Shown here: in pieces, positions 42,935-54,457 of the stretch
Layout of the letters: every line of letters begins with the position of its first letter
How positions within the stretch are numbered: position 1 is the first letter of the stretch
Source: Sphaerolaimus hirsutus
Taxonomy: Eukaryota > Nematoda > Chromadorea > Monhysterida > Sphaerolaimidae
Direction: 5' to 3'
DNA: 64,000 nucleotides
Assembly (NCBI GenBank): GCA_964036195.1
Contig: OZ038450.1
Location: 26,972,794-27,036,793 of the forward strand
The notes under the pieces: generated by a model
Database searches by the model: none
The model's input: the letters and a program-made list of their open reading frames with translations, nothing else
What the model was told of the DNA's origin: nothing
Program-made: the position numbers and the translations under genes

Positions 42935-44875
42935 TAGGGTGTCAAAAAAATTTTTTTATGGAAAACGGAAAACGGAAAGGTAAAATTTTTTCACTTTACG
43001 GAAAACGGAAAACGGAAAGGTAAAAAAAAAATTTCTGCCGGAAAACGGAAAACGGAAAGGTAAAAAAATTTCACTCAGCGGAAAATGGAAAGGTAAAAAA
43101 AAATTGTCGGCCGGAAAACGGAAAACGGAAAAATGAAATGCCGGAAAACAGAAAACGGAAAGCAAAATTTTCACGGAAACGGAAAAAAATAAAGTGAAAT
43201 TAGCACGGTAATAGACAAATTTGCAGAAGGAAAACCTGCATGCAGGTTTGCCTGTTTGGCTTTGATTGTGGTAGCTGTACATTCTGCAAGTATGGATCAT
43301 GCCTGTAACTTCACTTGTAGTTCAAGCTAAACTGAACCAACAAAAAATCATCAAAAAGTAACCATAGTGGCCATAGGAAAGGAAACACTACAACAATTTC
43401 ACAGTCTAGAAGCAGTGGGAATCACTGATGACCCCTATGCAATTGATGACGACATTGCAGAGGAGATGATAATAAATAGCATAAAATTCAACGACAACAA
43501 CAAACAAAACTATATTGACTGGCTGTATAAAGAGAGTATCAGTGACCTGCCCACGGGAAAAGCAGAAGCTTTGGTGTGGTTTAAATCACTGATAAGAAGA
43601 TTCAACAAAGATCCAAACTTATTCAAACAATACAGGAAAGTTTTGGACGACCAACTAGAAAAGGGAATAATTGAGATCTGTGACAACCATTCATTACCTG
43701 CCACACCAGCCAGTAATCATGCCGGGCAAATCGACATCATGCAGAATTGTGTATGACGGGTCGGCAGGTAAGCCCAGTTTCAATGAGTGCCTTTTTAGAG
43801 GACCAATTACAACACCATTAGCACTGGGCCTACTCCTGAGGTTCGGGGCAGGCAATCTAGCATTAATTGTCGATATTGAAAAGGCATTTTTACAAATAGG
43901 ATTGCATGACCGAGCTAGAGACTACACACAATTTTTCTGACTGAAAGATGCCTCAAAACCAGTCACTGAAAATAACTTAATAGTACTTCATTTTAAACGC
44001 ATACTGTTTGGACTTGTCTGCAGCCCAGCAATTTTGGGAGCAGTCATAAAGACCATTTAAATGTGACAATAAACAACATGAATGAATATGAAAAAAACGC
44101 AGGGGAACAAAACCAGTTGGCAATGATAATAAACAACATTTACGTTGATAACTTTATCATGAGTGTCACGAATGAAGTTGAAGCTTTAGAACTATATTAC
44201 AAAGTCAAAGCTTTATTTTACCAATGTTCTATGAACATGAGGGAATGGCTATCAAACTCCAGATCAGTCATGAATGAAATAGCAGAAAACAACAGGAGTC
44301 CAAAGGTGAATAAAATTGTCACAGTAATGGGCATGAAATAAAATCACCAAATGGACATGCTGGCAATATCAACACCAAAATTGCAAATTGACAGCATCAC
44401 AACACCAACCAGACAAAACTTGAATAAATTATTGGTGTCAGCATATGACCCAATTGGGTTCACAGCACCTGTTTCACTGACCCTGAAATCCCAGTTGTCA
44501 ATGCTGCTCCAAGAGACAAAAACAACACAATGGGATGAGCCAATTGAAGATAAATACAGATTGGAAAAACAATGGAAAAATGCCAGAAAACTGAAAACTG
44601 AGCCAGAAAATGGAAAAATGGCCTGGTAAAACGGAAACGGAAAGGTAAAAATTTTTCAGCCGGAAAATGGAAAAATGGGCCGGAAAAACGGAAACGGAAA
44701 GGTAAAAAAATTTCAGCTGCCGGAAAACGGAAAGGTAAAATTTTTTCGGCTGCCGGAAAACGGAAAACAGAAAGGTAAAAATTTTTTGGCTGCCGGAAAA
44801 CGGAAAACGGAAAGGTAAAAAATTTTCCTGCGGAAAGGCGGAAACGGAAAACGGAAACGGAAATTTGACACCCTA
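42935..44875 (+). mobile_element. hAT-B element, member 2, carrying BEL/Pao pol
   Basis: TAGGGTGTC (42935) and GACACCCTA (to 44875) with a perfect TSD GTCCCAAG (42927-42934, 44876-44883). Same architecture and same cargo junctions as member 1. It has inserted into a foldback element. Confidence 0.85.
43381..44632 (+). pseudogene. BEL/Pao pol fragment, copy 2
   Basis: Same segment as copy 1. Open pieces are 43367-43756, 43671-43940, 44063-44341 and 44351-44629. Breaks are a 17-bp deletion with frameshift near 43683, a stop in place of a Trp near 43938, a 1-bp deletion near 44050 and a stop at 44339. It keeps RIVYDGSA, DIEKAFLQI and YVDN. The codon that is a stop near 38134 in copy 1 is sense here, so the two copies decayed independently. 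Confidence 0.8.
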
Positions 44876-45095
44876 GTCCCAAGCCCTGTAAAGTGTAAAG
44901 TAAAGTGTCAAATGTAAAGTCAAATGCAAAGTAAAGTGTCAATCAAAACAAAAAAGAAAAGATTTTATTACTGAACTTTGCATGACAATTGACAGTTTAC
45001 TTTGCATTTGACTTTACATTTGACACTTTACTTTGCATTTGACTTTACATTTGACACTTTACTTTACACTTTACAGGGCTTGGGACTGGCACCTG
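44876..45095. mobile_element. Foldback element FB4 (right part)
   Basis: Inverted arms of AAAGTGTCAAATG words, ending CTTTACAGGGCTTGGGACTG. The left tip (GGGGGCAGTCCCAAG, 42920-42934) was separated from it by hAT-B member 2. Confidence 0.65.
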
Positions 45096-45109
45096 GTGGA
45101 CTGTGAGTC

Positions 45110-46005
45110 TCATGTAACATTATACTGAACAAGCAACAGCACTATTCAAATTAAAAAGTACCTACAGAGAAACTTGAGCCAATGCATGTACATTGTAATC
45201 CATACACCTAGGGCTGTCTAAATGCTGATGCTTTACCCAAGGGATGGGTTTTTTCAATAGTTTGAAAAATGCAAGCATTGAAACAATTTGAAAGAAAAAC
45301 AGCTGAAATTTTCAGTACTGATGCACCAGGTTTTTTAAAAATTTTTCAAACAAGCATGCAATTCCACATACAAATTGACATTGGTGGTTTTCTCACTGGT
45401 TTTGTGATACTTTGATGCCAAAGCTTTCATTCCTGCAAGCTACCATGTAATAAAAAGCTGTGATATGTTAGTGTAGTAATAGTATCCAGCCAATATCATT
45501 CCACATACTTCCACGGTGTGAAACATCACTCTCAATGTATAAGCCTTCCATTACAACTTTATGGAAGCACTATTCCATGCCGTACTTCACCTAGAGTCAT
45601 GAACATTACACAAAACGAGATATACATCGAGTGAACATAAAAATGGATACCTTTTGGCATGAAATTGCCACATTTAAAATCAGCCTATGGCTTCACAAGT
45701 ATTGTACGGCTATATATATTGTATGGCTTCACAAGGTACCACCACTTGTCTGATACACATGTATATGTTAACCCATAACCATACTTGGGAGCGTTTGAAA
45801 AAACTGTTCCTCATTTAAAAACTCTTTTAAAACATTCTAAAACAAAATTTAAAAAAAAACTTAAAGAAAACGTTTTTCTATTCTCACTTCACCCTGTTGA
45901 ACACAAAATTCATTTGAGCGTCAGCAAACATGCATATATTTGACATTTCTTACAGTGCAAACACCCATGAATTAGATAATTTTGAATTAGACTTACATGA
46001 TATAA
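45110..46005. other. Interval without recognised feature
   Basis: AT-rich sequence without a credible ORF, transposon ends or RNA gene. It ends at a microsatellite. Confidence 0.3.
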
Positions 46006-46007
46006 AA

Positions 46008-46014
46008 CATATAC

Positions 46015-46045
<31 letters not shown>

Positions 46046-46046
46046 A
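46008..46046. repeat. ACATAT microsatellite
   Basis: ATACAT/ACATAT units repeated about six times, directly upstream of segmental copy 3. Confidence 0.8.
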
Positions 46047-46059
46047 TACACATATTTTT

Positions 46060-47190
46060 TGTCCTGTTCATCACATAGGGTGAGTTATTTTCTCATACTT
46101 GTCTTACACTGGGAGACGGGAGTTTTTTAACTGCACTTTCTGCTGTACCTATTTCTGGTGGTAATATTCTGGTGGCAAACATCGATATATATATTGTGAG
46201 TGTTTAGTTGCTAGCAAGTTCATTTGGTGTCATTAAAAGGTAAAGATTTTATGTTCCGTTCGTTTCACCTGTTTTCAATGTTATATTATTCCAAAGGAAG
46301 GCCAATTTCAACTATTACAATTATCACTTATCACCTGTCATTCTCAAAAGCTTTTTAGTTACTACCAGCATTTTGTGCTTGTAATTGTTTCCGCATCTCT
46401 CTAATTTCCTTGCGAGCTGCATCCCTCAGAGCGCGCGGATCGCTGGAGCGCTCATTTCGACCTCCCCTCTCTACTTCTCCGGCTCGGTTCTCATTTGAGT
46501 CGGCTGCAAATTTTGGGAAATTTTGGAATTTTTTTGGGGGTTTTCTACAGATGTTTCTTGGTGGGAGACAGAACCGAGGCGGCTCACCTTGCACAGCGAC
46601 GATGCCCACGATGAGAAGGAGTACAGTTATTGTTTTGAAGTCCATTTTGATTGATTATTTCCGAAGGGAATGAAAGTGATGAGATTCTCCATGGCTTTTA
46701 AACTCTGAGTTCACAGACCTGTCTTTTGTTCAAAAACACATGTTGCCCCAGTGAACAAAGAGACACATTCTGCATGTCTTTATTGCACCCTGGACAGATT
46801 TCCCTTTGTGCTTTCATTTCATTCAAATTGAAAGGTATTGAGTAGTCAAATGGGTAACATTTTGAAAAGATGAATTGTCTTTCACAGCACCATTATTATT
46901 TTTACAGCTTCTCTAATTCACACTATTTTCTGTGTACCATTCCAGCTGAGATTATGATGTCAATTTTTAAAAAAATCTTATGAATGTCACAGTATCTCTG
47001 CCCTGAAATAGATGTTAATTCACTCGAAATTCAGTATCTCATGTCCACTGAATCTGAGTTATTCAAATACACATTTTGGATACATGTACCAAATACCAAG
47101 AGAGGGGGAGTTATACGAGGGATGAGTCGTTTTTCATCACCTGGTAAACAGGGGGGGTTATTCAAGGTCTTATTCAAGGATATAGGGTAC
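46060..47190. repeat. Segmental unit, copy 3 (partial)
   Basis: Shares TTTTTTGTCCTGTTCATCAC through AGGATATAGGGTA with the other copies. It lacks the TATGATTATGCTTACATTG stretch and the region after it, so it carries internal deletions. Confidence 0.7.
46355..46645 (-). CDS. Secreted cysteine-free peptide gene, copy C
   Basis: Exon 1 is 46588-46645 and exon 2 is 46355-46503 (stop TAA), with an 84-nt intron bounded by GTGAGC and TTTGCAG. The product has 68 residues, identical to copies B and D. Here the intron length happens to keep the frame open, giving a misleading 96-codon ORF. The TATA box is mutated (TTTAAAAG, 46695-46702), so expression may be reduced. Confidence 0.75.
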   Translation of the reverse strand: MDFKTITVLLLIVGIVAVQGEPPRFCLPPRNICRKPPKKFQNFPKFAADSNENRAGEVERGGRNERSSDPRALRDAARKEIREMRKQLQAQNAGSN

Positions 47191-47569
47191 CGTATTTACT
47201 CGAATAATTCCCCCCACTTGAATAATTCCCCCCTCGAATAATTCCCCCCTGTGCCCTGTTAGACGAGTGAGGAAAAAATTATTCCAGCACTTGAATAACC
47301 CCCCCCCATAACGGGAGGTAGATAATGATCATTTTTTTAACAAAAAAAACAATCAATGAAGTCAAACCATGCAAAATATCTGTTTGTACCGAATTTCCTC
47401 ATTACCCCCCGGGGGTTTATTTTTTCAGAGTGAAAATTTTGAGAGAGAAACGAGAAAAATGCCACAATAACCACCATTTATAAGTTTTTACAGCCTTATT
47501 AAGGATGTAGATGGTATGCCTGATGTTCTAACATAGCACAGTAAGTGTTTTGAACGTCTGTTATGCATT
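47191..47569. mobile_element. Mar-1 end pieces before the assembly gap
   Basis: CCGTATTTACTCGAATAA after TA (47190-47191), with ATTCCCCC blocks. A second left end (CCGAATTTCCTC) lies near 47395. Right ends are not visible before the gap. Confidence 0.5.
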
Positions 47570-47769
47570 NNNNNNNNNNNNNNNNNNNNNNNNNNNNNNN
47601 NNNNNNNNNNNNNNNNNNNNNNNNNNNNNNNNNNNNNNNNNNNNNNNNNNNNNNNNNNNNNNNNNNNNNNNNNNNNNNNNNNNNNNNNNNNNNNNNNNNN
47701 NNNNNNNNNNNNNNNNNNNNNNNNNNNNNNNNNNNNNNNNNNNNNNNNNNNNNNNNNNNNNNNNNNNNN
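47570..47769. other. Assembly gap (200 N)
   Basis: Exactly 200 N, the size used as a placeholder in some assemblies, so the true length is unknown. Frames reported across it are meaningless. Confidence 0.99.
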
Positions 47770-48034
47770 TGATGCAGTTTGCTGTGTTGATAGCCTATAT
47801 TATTAGCATTTGTATACATTTACCTTGATATACATCTTTTGATAGCTCGATAAGAAAATGGCATGGTATATGATATACCTATTACTTTTGTGCATTCAAA
47901 AGCATACACATGTTTAGGTGCAGCGTCCACTTTTTGTTGGCTTTAGCCATTTTTTATGGGATGTACACATTGATTCAACACGGGAAAAGGAAAACAACTA
48001 AAAATATGCAAATTGTACAAATCTTCAACAACTA

Positions 48035-48114
48035 TTAGGTTGTCAACTAAGTAACCTTAATTTTTTGCGTATGTGTGATTGCAAAAAATCAATGTTACTT
48101 AGTTGACAACCTAA
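48035..48114. mobile_element. 80-bp mariner-type element
   Basis: TTAGGTTGTCAACTAAGTAAC and its complement are nearly the whole element, between TA dinucleotides (48033-48034, 48115-48116). TTAGGTTG ends are typical of mariner elements. It folds into one hairpin. Confidence 0.75.
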
Positions 48115-48423
48115 TACTTCACTGGAGGTAACATTTTAGGGGGGGGGGGGGGTTAGCCATGGAGCATGTGGTTATTACTTGGACTGCTTGGCAAAATTGC
48201 TCAGATTTTAATATGATATGGTTTTCGGGCAGGGATTGGAGTAAATTGGAAGCGACTCTATACTCTCTATTCCACACCCAGACCTGAGATTGATCTGAAA
48301 GAAGTAAATTTTTCAAAACTTTTTGCGCATTGCCAGAAACATGCAAAATCTGCACCTCAACAACTCAGCCATTAATTACTAAACTGATTATTGCCATTTG
48401 ACTTTTAAAATAATCACACAGTT

Positions 48424-48747
48424 GTGGAGAGTTCATTTCAGTTCATTTCTGAGGTCAAATCAGGTGACACCCAAAATATCGAGAAAAAAATACATTCTTT
48501 TAAACACGCTATCCCTAGTAAGGGCAGTCGTATTGAGTGGCCTCTGATTTACATTTTAGCCCTGACCCAAAACCATATCATATTCAAATTTGAGCAATTT
48601 TCGCTGAGCGGTTCACGAGTTATAACCACGTGCTCTGTGGCTACAGCCCGCCCCCTCCACAAAAAATGCTACCATACAGTCAATCTGCTACCTTATTTCC
48701 TCGAATTACACCCAGGGTTTTTTTTCTTCTCAGAGTGGACATTTTGA
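48424..48747 (+). other. ORF of doubtful status
   Basis: A 107-codon frame without recognisable motif. The region 48200-48700 contains the phrase CCATATCAT...GAGCAATTT in both orientations (48210 and 48575), so it is probably a decayed inverted repeat. Confidence 0.15.
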
Positions 48748-48798
48748 GGGGGCTTATTTCGTGGGGGTATATTTTTTGCCAATGAAAAGCACCATGTA

Positions 48799-49269
48799 CA
48801 GTCGTCCCCGGGTTAACGGTTCCCCCTGTTATAGGGTTCCCCGGGTTAATGGGTAGAATTTTGAAAACCGGCGACACGTGTGAAGAAAATTCCCTGGATT
48901 GAAGGTTTCCCGTATTCCCGGGTTATCGGGTGCGATTTGGGAATTTGTTTAGCATTTTGATATATAAAATTCCTTCAGTTATCGGGTATTCAAGAATAAT
49001 AAAAAACGGGGAATGACATTGGGAAAAAAATGTGCTGTCCGCAGAGTATAAATTTATATATGAACATCATAAATGCACATTTTGAACGTTGCACGATTAT
49101 TGCATTTAAAAAGCCTCATGTTCATTATTAGTGATTGATGTCCATAAATGCTGGTAACGCCATGCGCCAGCACAACACCACTATAGTACATCCCCCGGTT
49201 ATAGGGTTCCCCGCATTATAGGGTGAGATTTCAAAAATTTTACATCACCCGATAACCCGGGGATGACTG
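48799..49269. mobile_element. Tigger/pogo-like element
   Basis: CAGTCGTCCCCGGGTTA and TAACCCGGGGATGACTG lie between TA dinucleotides (48797-48798, 49270-49271). Ends of this form and the TA target fit the pogo/Tigger group. The words GGTTCCCCGGGTTAATGGG repeat near both ends. No transposase. Confidence 0.75.
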
Positions 49270-49429
49270 TATAAGACTCTATAGACTTTTTTAAGTACGT
49301 AAATGGTCTAAACCCTGTTCTAACATAACACAGTCAATTGTTTTTGACGTGTGTTATGCATTTCCCAGATCACAAAGCTCAGCTTTTGTCGTTCACCTTC
49401 TCTATACACTGTTGTGGCCTTGAATTCCT

Positions 49430-49604
49430 TAAAAAATTCGAAAATAATTTTCGAATTTTTGAATTTTCGAATTTTCGAATTTTTTGAAAAATAAATCGAT
49501 TTTTAAGTGTTTTTTCTAGGGGTGAAATAAAAATTCGAAAATTCCGAAAAAATTCGAAAATTCGAAAATGTTTTCGAATTTTCGAATCTTTTTTTGCCAT
49601 CGTT
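49430..49604. mobile_element. hAT-F right-end fragment
   Basis: GAATTTTCGAATTTTCG repeats ending TTTTTTTGCCATCGTT at 49604, matching the right end of the complete element at 55708-56925. Confidence 0.55.
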
Positions 49605-50433
49605 ATCAAAGCGACAAGAATGTTTGATATATTGCTATAAAATCTAGGTAACAACCGTGACGATTACTGTGGAGCCATGCAGGGGTCTTCTAGATTTCGA
49701 CCCTCCTGCATAGATAGCAAATCGCCCCTCCGGAGGGATAGATAACTGAAACATTTTCTGGGGGGGGGGGTTGGGGGGAGGACACGGGTGTTCAATATAT
49801 AGGCACAGAAAAAAGAAAAGAGAGAAAAATCGCTAAAGGTAGGTGAAAAATGGGAATATAAGCACATACATTTTACATGATTTTTGAAAATTTGCATGCC
49901 AGTTCACATTTTACAGGGCATTTTCTATGACTTTTGATCCTTTACATCAGGGGTCTTCTAGATTTCGACCCTTCGGGGGGATCGATAGATAGCAAATCGC
50001 TCCTCCAGAGGGATAGATCGCTAAAAAAATTCTGGGGGGTGGGGGGTTCAATATATAGGCATAGAAGGAAGAAAAGTGAGAAAACTCGCTAAAAGTAGGT
50101 GAAAAATTGGTATATAAGCACATTTATTACTGAAAATAGCTGAAAACAGGCAGTTAGACACATGAACTAGTGATTTTGGAGGTATGAATCTATAAAAAGG
50201 TATGAAAAATAGCGATTTTGAGCAAAAACTGGGAGTCGTGTTTCTCAAAAATCACTCCAGATAGGTAGATATCTGGCCGACTGGGGGGGGGGGTTAGGGG
50301 ATAGTAGACCCAAATTTTGCCTCCAGCTCCAGGATAAATTGATAGCTGAGCGGCCTCCAAGACAGATAGATAGCTGGGCGGTTTGTGGGGGTAACAACCC
50401 CCCCCCCTTTTCTACCTCTGGAGCCATGGATAG

Positions 50434-51865
50434 GGTTCAAACGGGATTGAATATTATCGGGATCAGGATTGGCTTTTTGAGATTTCGGGATCGCGCTCAC
50501 GGAATCGGGATTGTTTTTTTTTCAGATTTCAGGATCGGGATTGGGGCCACGGGATCGGGATTGACATTTTTTCGGGATCAGGATTGGGGTCTCAGGATCG
50601 AGATTTGGCCATAATTCTGGCATTCAGAGTTGTTCACAAAGGTCTAAAAACACTCTCAGATGGCAGAAAAGGCATAAAATAGATGGAGGTTTCCGTTCGC
50701 ATTTTTTGGTGCAAATGTCATTTTTTCACATTTTATTATTTACAGTGATTTTTGCGGGATCGGGATTTTAACTTTCGGGATCAGAGTCTCAGGATCAGGA
50801 CCAGGGTTGGTTTTATAAAAATTCATTTTAGTAAAATTGTATAAAAATTGTATAAAAACTTTATTTTATTTTAATTTTATTCTTGTTTCATTTTATTTTA
50901 TTTTATTCCCAAAAGTCATTAATAAAATAAAATGACACATTTTACAAAATTTTTACAAAAAATCAGAATCATGCATGCAAGGCCAGAAAAATGTTATAAT
51001 TAGACCTATACATGAAAAACCTGTGACAAATTTTTCCCTTACTTTTCAAAAGTTGCATGCAGTATGTATTGTTAGCTAGCTGCAAGTGTAAAGTTACAAT
51101 TATTGATAACAATGGTTTGCATTTTCAGTAGAAGGACTAGTGGAGTGTGCTGGGCACATTTGTAAAATGTAATGAAATTTGTCAATTGTCATGACAAATG
51201 TAAAGTAAAGTGTCAATTGTCATGCAAAATGTCAAGTGTCATGTCAAATTTCAAGCAAAGTGGCAATTGTCATGACAAATGTCATGCAAAGTGTAAATCG
51301 TGTATCCAAATCTTGTGTTTTTGTATCCATAGTATGTTTTGTATCCAAATCTTATGTTTTGTATCCAAATGTTCACAACAACATAATTTGGATACAAAAC
51401 ATCAGATTTAGATATAAAACATAAGATTTGGATACAATTTGCTTGACAATTGATACTTTATTTTTTACATGTTTTTTTTTACTTTACCTTACATTTGTCA
51501 TGACAATTGACACTTTGCATGACATTTTACATGATGTTTGACAGTTTACACTTGGGACTGCTCCCAGATCCATGAATAAACTGGTAGAAACTCAAGCAAC
51601 GAGATAAAAATTTACAAAAAATATGAATTTTTATACAATTTTACAAAAAATACGAATGTTTATACAATTTTACAAAAATTCGAATTTTTATACAATTTTT
51701 ATTTTTATTCTTAAATTTTCCATTTTATTTTATTTTATTTTATTCTTGAATATTCAATTTTTTTTTATTTTTTTTTTATTTTTTTTCTGAGATTTTACCA
51801 ACCCTGATCAGGACCACAAAATGCCAAAAATTCTCTGGATTCGCGATCGGGATGCCGTTTGAACC
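50434..51865. mobile_element. GGGATCGGGATTG TIR element with hAT-A insertion
   Basis: Counterpart of 22796-23200 with GGTTCAAACGG and CCGTTTGAACC ends. It is longer only because of the 1.0-kb hAT-A element inside. Confidence 0.5.
50802..51806. mobile_element. hAT-A element
   Basis: CAGGGTTGG and CCAACCCTG with a perfect TSD ATCAGGAC (50794-50801, 51807-51814). The same place in segmental copy 2 (about 23142-23150) is empty with a single ATCAGGAC, so this insertion is younger than the duplication. Confidence 0.95.
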
Positions 51866-52080
51866 GTGTAAAAGGCACCATGGCACCAGGCACTGGGAGT
51901 TGGAAAAGTGCCATGCCGCTTTTGAAGCTTAGTGCCAACATCCCGGCACTTTTTACATCACTAGTAGTGACAGACTAGGCAGATATATTGCAATTTTTGC
52001 ATATGAACACAGTGATTTTGCATACAAATTAGCATTTTTGTGGCAGTTTTAGTGGTTTCAAGTGGTATAGTACGCTCTAA

Positions 52081-53297
52081 TGCTGCGATTACAGCTTGGG
52101 CGTAAAATTGACTGGGTGTAAAATTGATTTTTGGGCAGTAAATTGATTACAGGTGAATGGATAAAGATATGGCGTTGTAATTTCAGTCAAAGAAAACGCA
52201 CATGCAGATGTTGCTTGTGTCCAAAGCTCATCAGTTTATTTTAATTGTACTAGAAGTTATGAATTTTGGCGCAAATTTTTTTAATTTTACACCCTTAGTT
52301 TACACAACTTACAGTGCATAATTGGAAAAATTGTGCTAAAATTCATAACTCCCAGTACGATTAAAATAGACTCATGAGCTTTGGACACCAGAGTTGTGAA
52401 AGCTTATTTACGCTTACCCGAAATACTCGGGTAAATGGGTATTTATACTTACGCTCACACTTTCATAAAATACCCGTACGCTTTATTACGCTTTCCCGGC
52501 AGAAATACCCGGGTACTAAAAGCGTAAAAAATTTTTCACACAACCCAGTTTTATGCTTTTGAAAAAGAAAGAAATAAACAGAAAGTTGCTGAGAATGCTT
52601 ACAAAAAAATAACAGGGTGTGTTCTCTAAGAAGTGAAATAGCGGCACATGTGCAAATTGTGGCATCTAGCAATATTGTGGCTTAGGATTAGAAATTTCAA
52701 GTCAAATAATGGATACCGTATTTCCTCAAAAAACACCCAGGGTTTTTCTCAACGTGCAAAATATAAGCATCTATAAACTTACATAAGTAAGTACGTACCT
52801 ATTTACCTAGTTGGTACATAGTTGTATAAGCCCTGTCCTAATATGACTCAGGTATTCCTTTTAACTTGTGTTCCGCATTGCACAGATACCAAACTACAGT
52901 TTTTGGACATTATTAGACACCTTTATGGTGGGGGTATTTTGAGGGGGTATTTTGAGGAAATACAGTAATTCGATAATCCTATGCTCAGCAGCAAGATCAC
53001 TTTGTAAAATTTTTTTACGCTTATGCTTTTTCTTACGCTTTCCTAGGTATTTTAAAAATACCTTACGCTTTTCGTATCCATACTCATAAATTGGAAAGTG
53101 TATTTACGCTTACGCTTACGCTTTCCAAAAATACCAGTTATTTTCACAACTCTGTTGGACACAAGAAACGTCTGCATCTAAGCTTTCTTTGACTAAAATA
53201 ACAATGTCGTATCTTTATCCATTCATCTGTAATTAATTTTACGCCCAAAATCAATTTTATGCCTGGTCAATTTTACACCCGAGCTGTAATCGCAGCA
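52081..53297. mobile_element. PIF-1 (Harbinger-like) element, copy 2
   Basis: Counterpart of 23415-24633, with TGCTGCGATTACAGC and its complement and TAA on both sides (52078-52080, 53298-53300). Confidence 0.75.
52389..53154. mobile_element. hAT-D element inside PIF-1, copy 2
   Basis: CAGAGTTGTGAAAG and TTTTCACAACTCTG with TSD TTGGACAC (52381-52388, 53155-53162). Shared with 23730-24490. It contains the nested Mar-1 element 52716-52965. Confidence 0.85.
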
Positions 53298-53334
53298 TAA
53301 AAGAGACGAAAGTACAAAATATCTAATGAAACTA

Positions 53335-53763
53335 CCGTATTTGCTTGAATAGTTCCCCGCTTGAATAATTCCCCCATCGAAAAATCCCCCCCCCCCTGTT
53401 AGACGCGTGAGGAGAAAATAATTCCCCCTCAATAAACCCTCCCAATATATGGTCTAAAAAATTAATGAAGCCAGACAAAGCAGAATAGCTCAGTCTGGTT
53501 TGATTCATCGAATGGAAATGCAGTACATCGATGTGCAGCAACGCAATCGAATTTGCGTACTGCATACCATCTGAGACAGAGACGGAACACAAAAAAGTAC
53601 ATGTGTATGTTGTGTGTACACATTGTACCCAATGAATGTACACTGACGAGAACTATGACGAAATAATAATTCCCCCTTGAATAATTCCTCCTCAAATAAT
53701 TCCCCCCTCAAAAAAGTCTGACGAAATAATAATCCCCCAGGGGGATTATTCAAGCAAATACGG
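53335..53763. mobile_element. Mar-1-like element
   Basis: CCGTATTTGCTTGAATAG and TTCAAGCAAATACGG, counterpart of 24671-25100. Confidence 0.65.
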
Positions 53764-54101
53764 TCATCTAAGCACAAAAACACTGCACTGAAAAAGTTAT
53801 ATTTTTTGTCCTGTACATACAGAGGGTGAGTAATTTTTTCATACTTATCTTACACTGGGAGACGGGAGTTTTTTAACTGCACTTTCTCGTGTACTTATTT
53901 CTGGTGGTAATATTCTGGTGGCAAACATCGATATATATATTACGAGTGTTTAGTTGCTAGCAAGTTCATTTGATGTCTTTAAAAGGTCAAGATTTCATGT
54001 TTTGTTAGTTTCACCTGTTTTCAATGTTAAAATCATTCCAAAGGAAGGCCAATTTCAACTATTACAATTATCACTTGTCACCTGTCATTCTCAAAAGCTT
54101 T

Positions 54102-54400
54102 TCAGTTACTACCAGCATTTTGTGCTTGTAATTGTTTCCTCATCTCTCTAATTTCCTTGCGAGCTGCATCCCTCAGAGCGCGCGGATCGCTGGAGCGCTC
54201 ATTTCGACCTCCCCTCTCTACTTCTCCGGCTCGGTTCTCATTTGAGTCGGCTGCAAATATTTGGAAATTTTGCAAATTTTGGAATTTCTTGGGGGTTTTC
54301 TACAGATGTTTCTTGGTGGGAGACGGAACCGAGGCGGCTCACCTTGCACAGCGACGATGCCCACGATGAGAAGGAGTACAGTTATTGTTTTGAAGTCCAT
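54102..54400 (-). CDS. Secreted cysteine-free peptide gene, copy D
   Basis: Exon 1 is 54343-54400 and exon 2 is 54102-54250 (stop TGA), with a 92-nt intron. The spliced protein is identical to copies B and C. The intron has an extra base relative to B plus a substitution that would change Cys to Arg if read through. Neither affects the spliced product. A TATA box (54450-54457) is intact. Confidence 0.75.
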
Positions 54401-54449
54401 TTTGATTTATTATTTCCGAAGGGAATGAAAGTGATGAGATTATCCAGGG

Positions 54450-54457
54450 CTTTTATA
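54450..54457 (-). promoter_or_regulatory. TATA box of peptide gene D
   Basis: TATAAAAG on the minus strand, 50 bp upstream of the ATG. Confidence 0.7.

Noticed and set aside
46008-46046. ACATAT repeat as a telomeric or centromeric tract
   Set aside because: Only about 40 bp and a common microsatellite type.
47499-47828. ORFs spanning the gap on both strands
   Set aside because: They run through 200 N and have no real sequence support.
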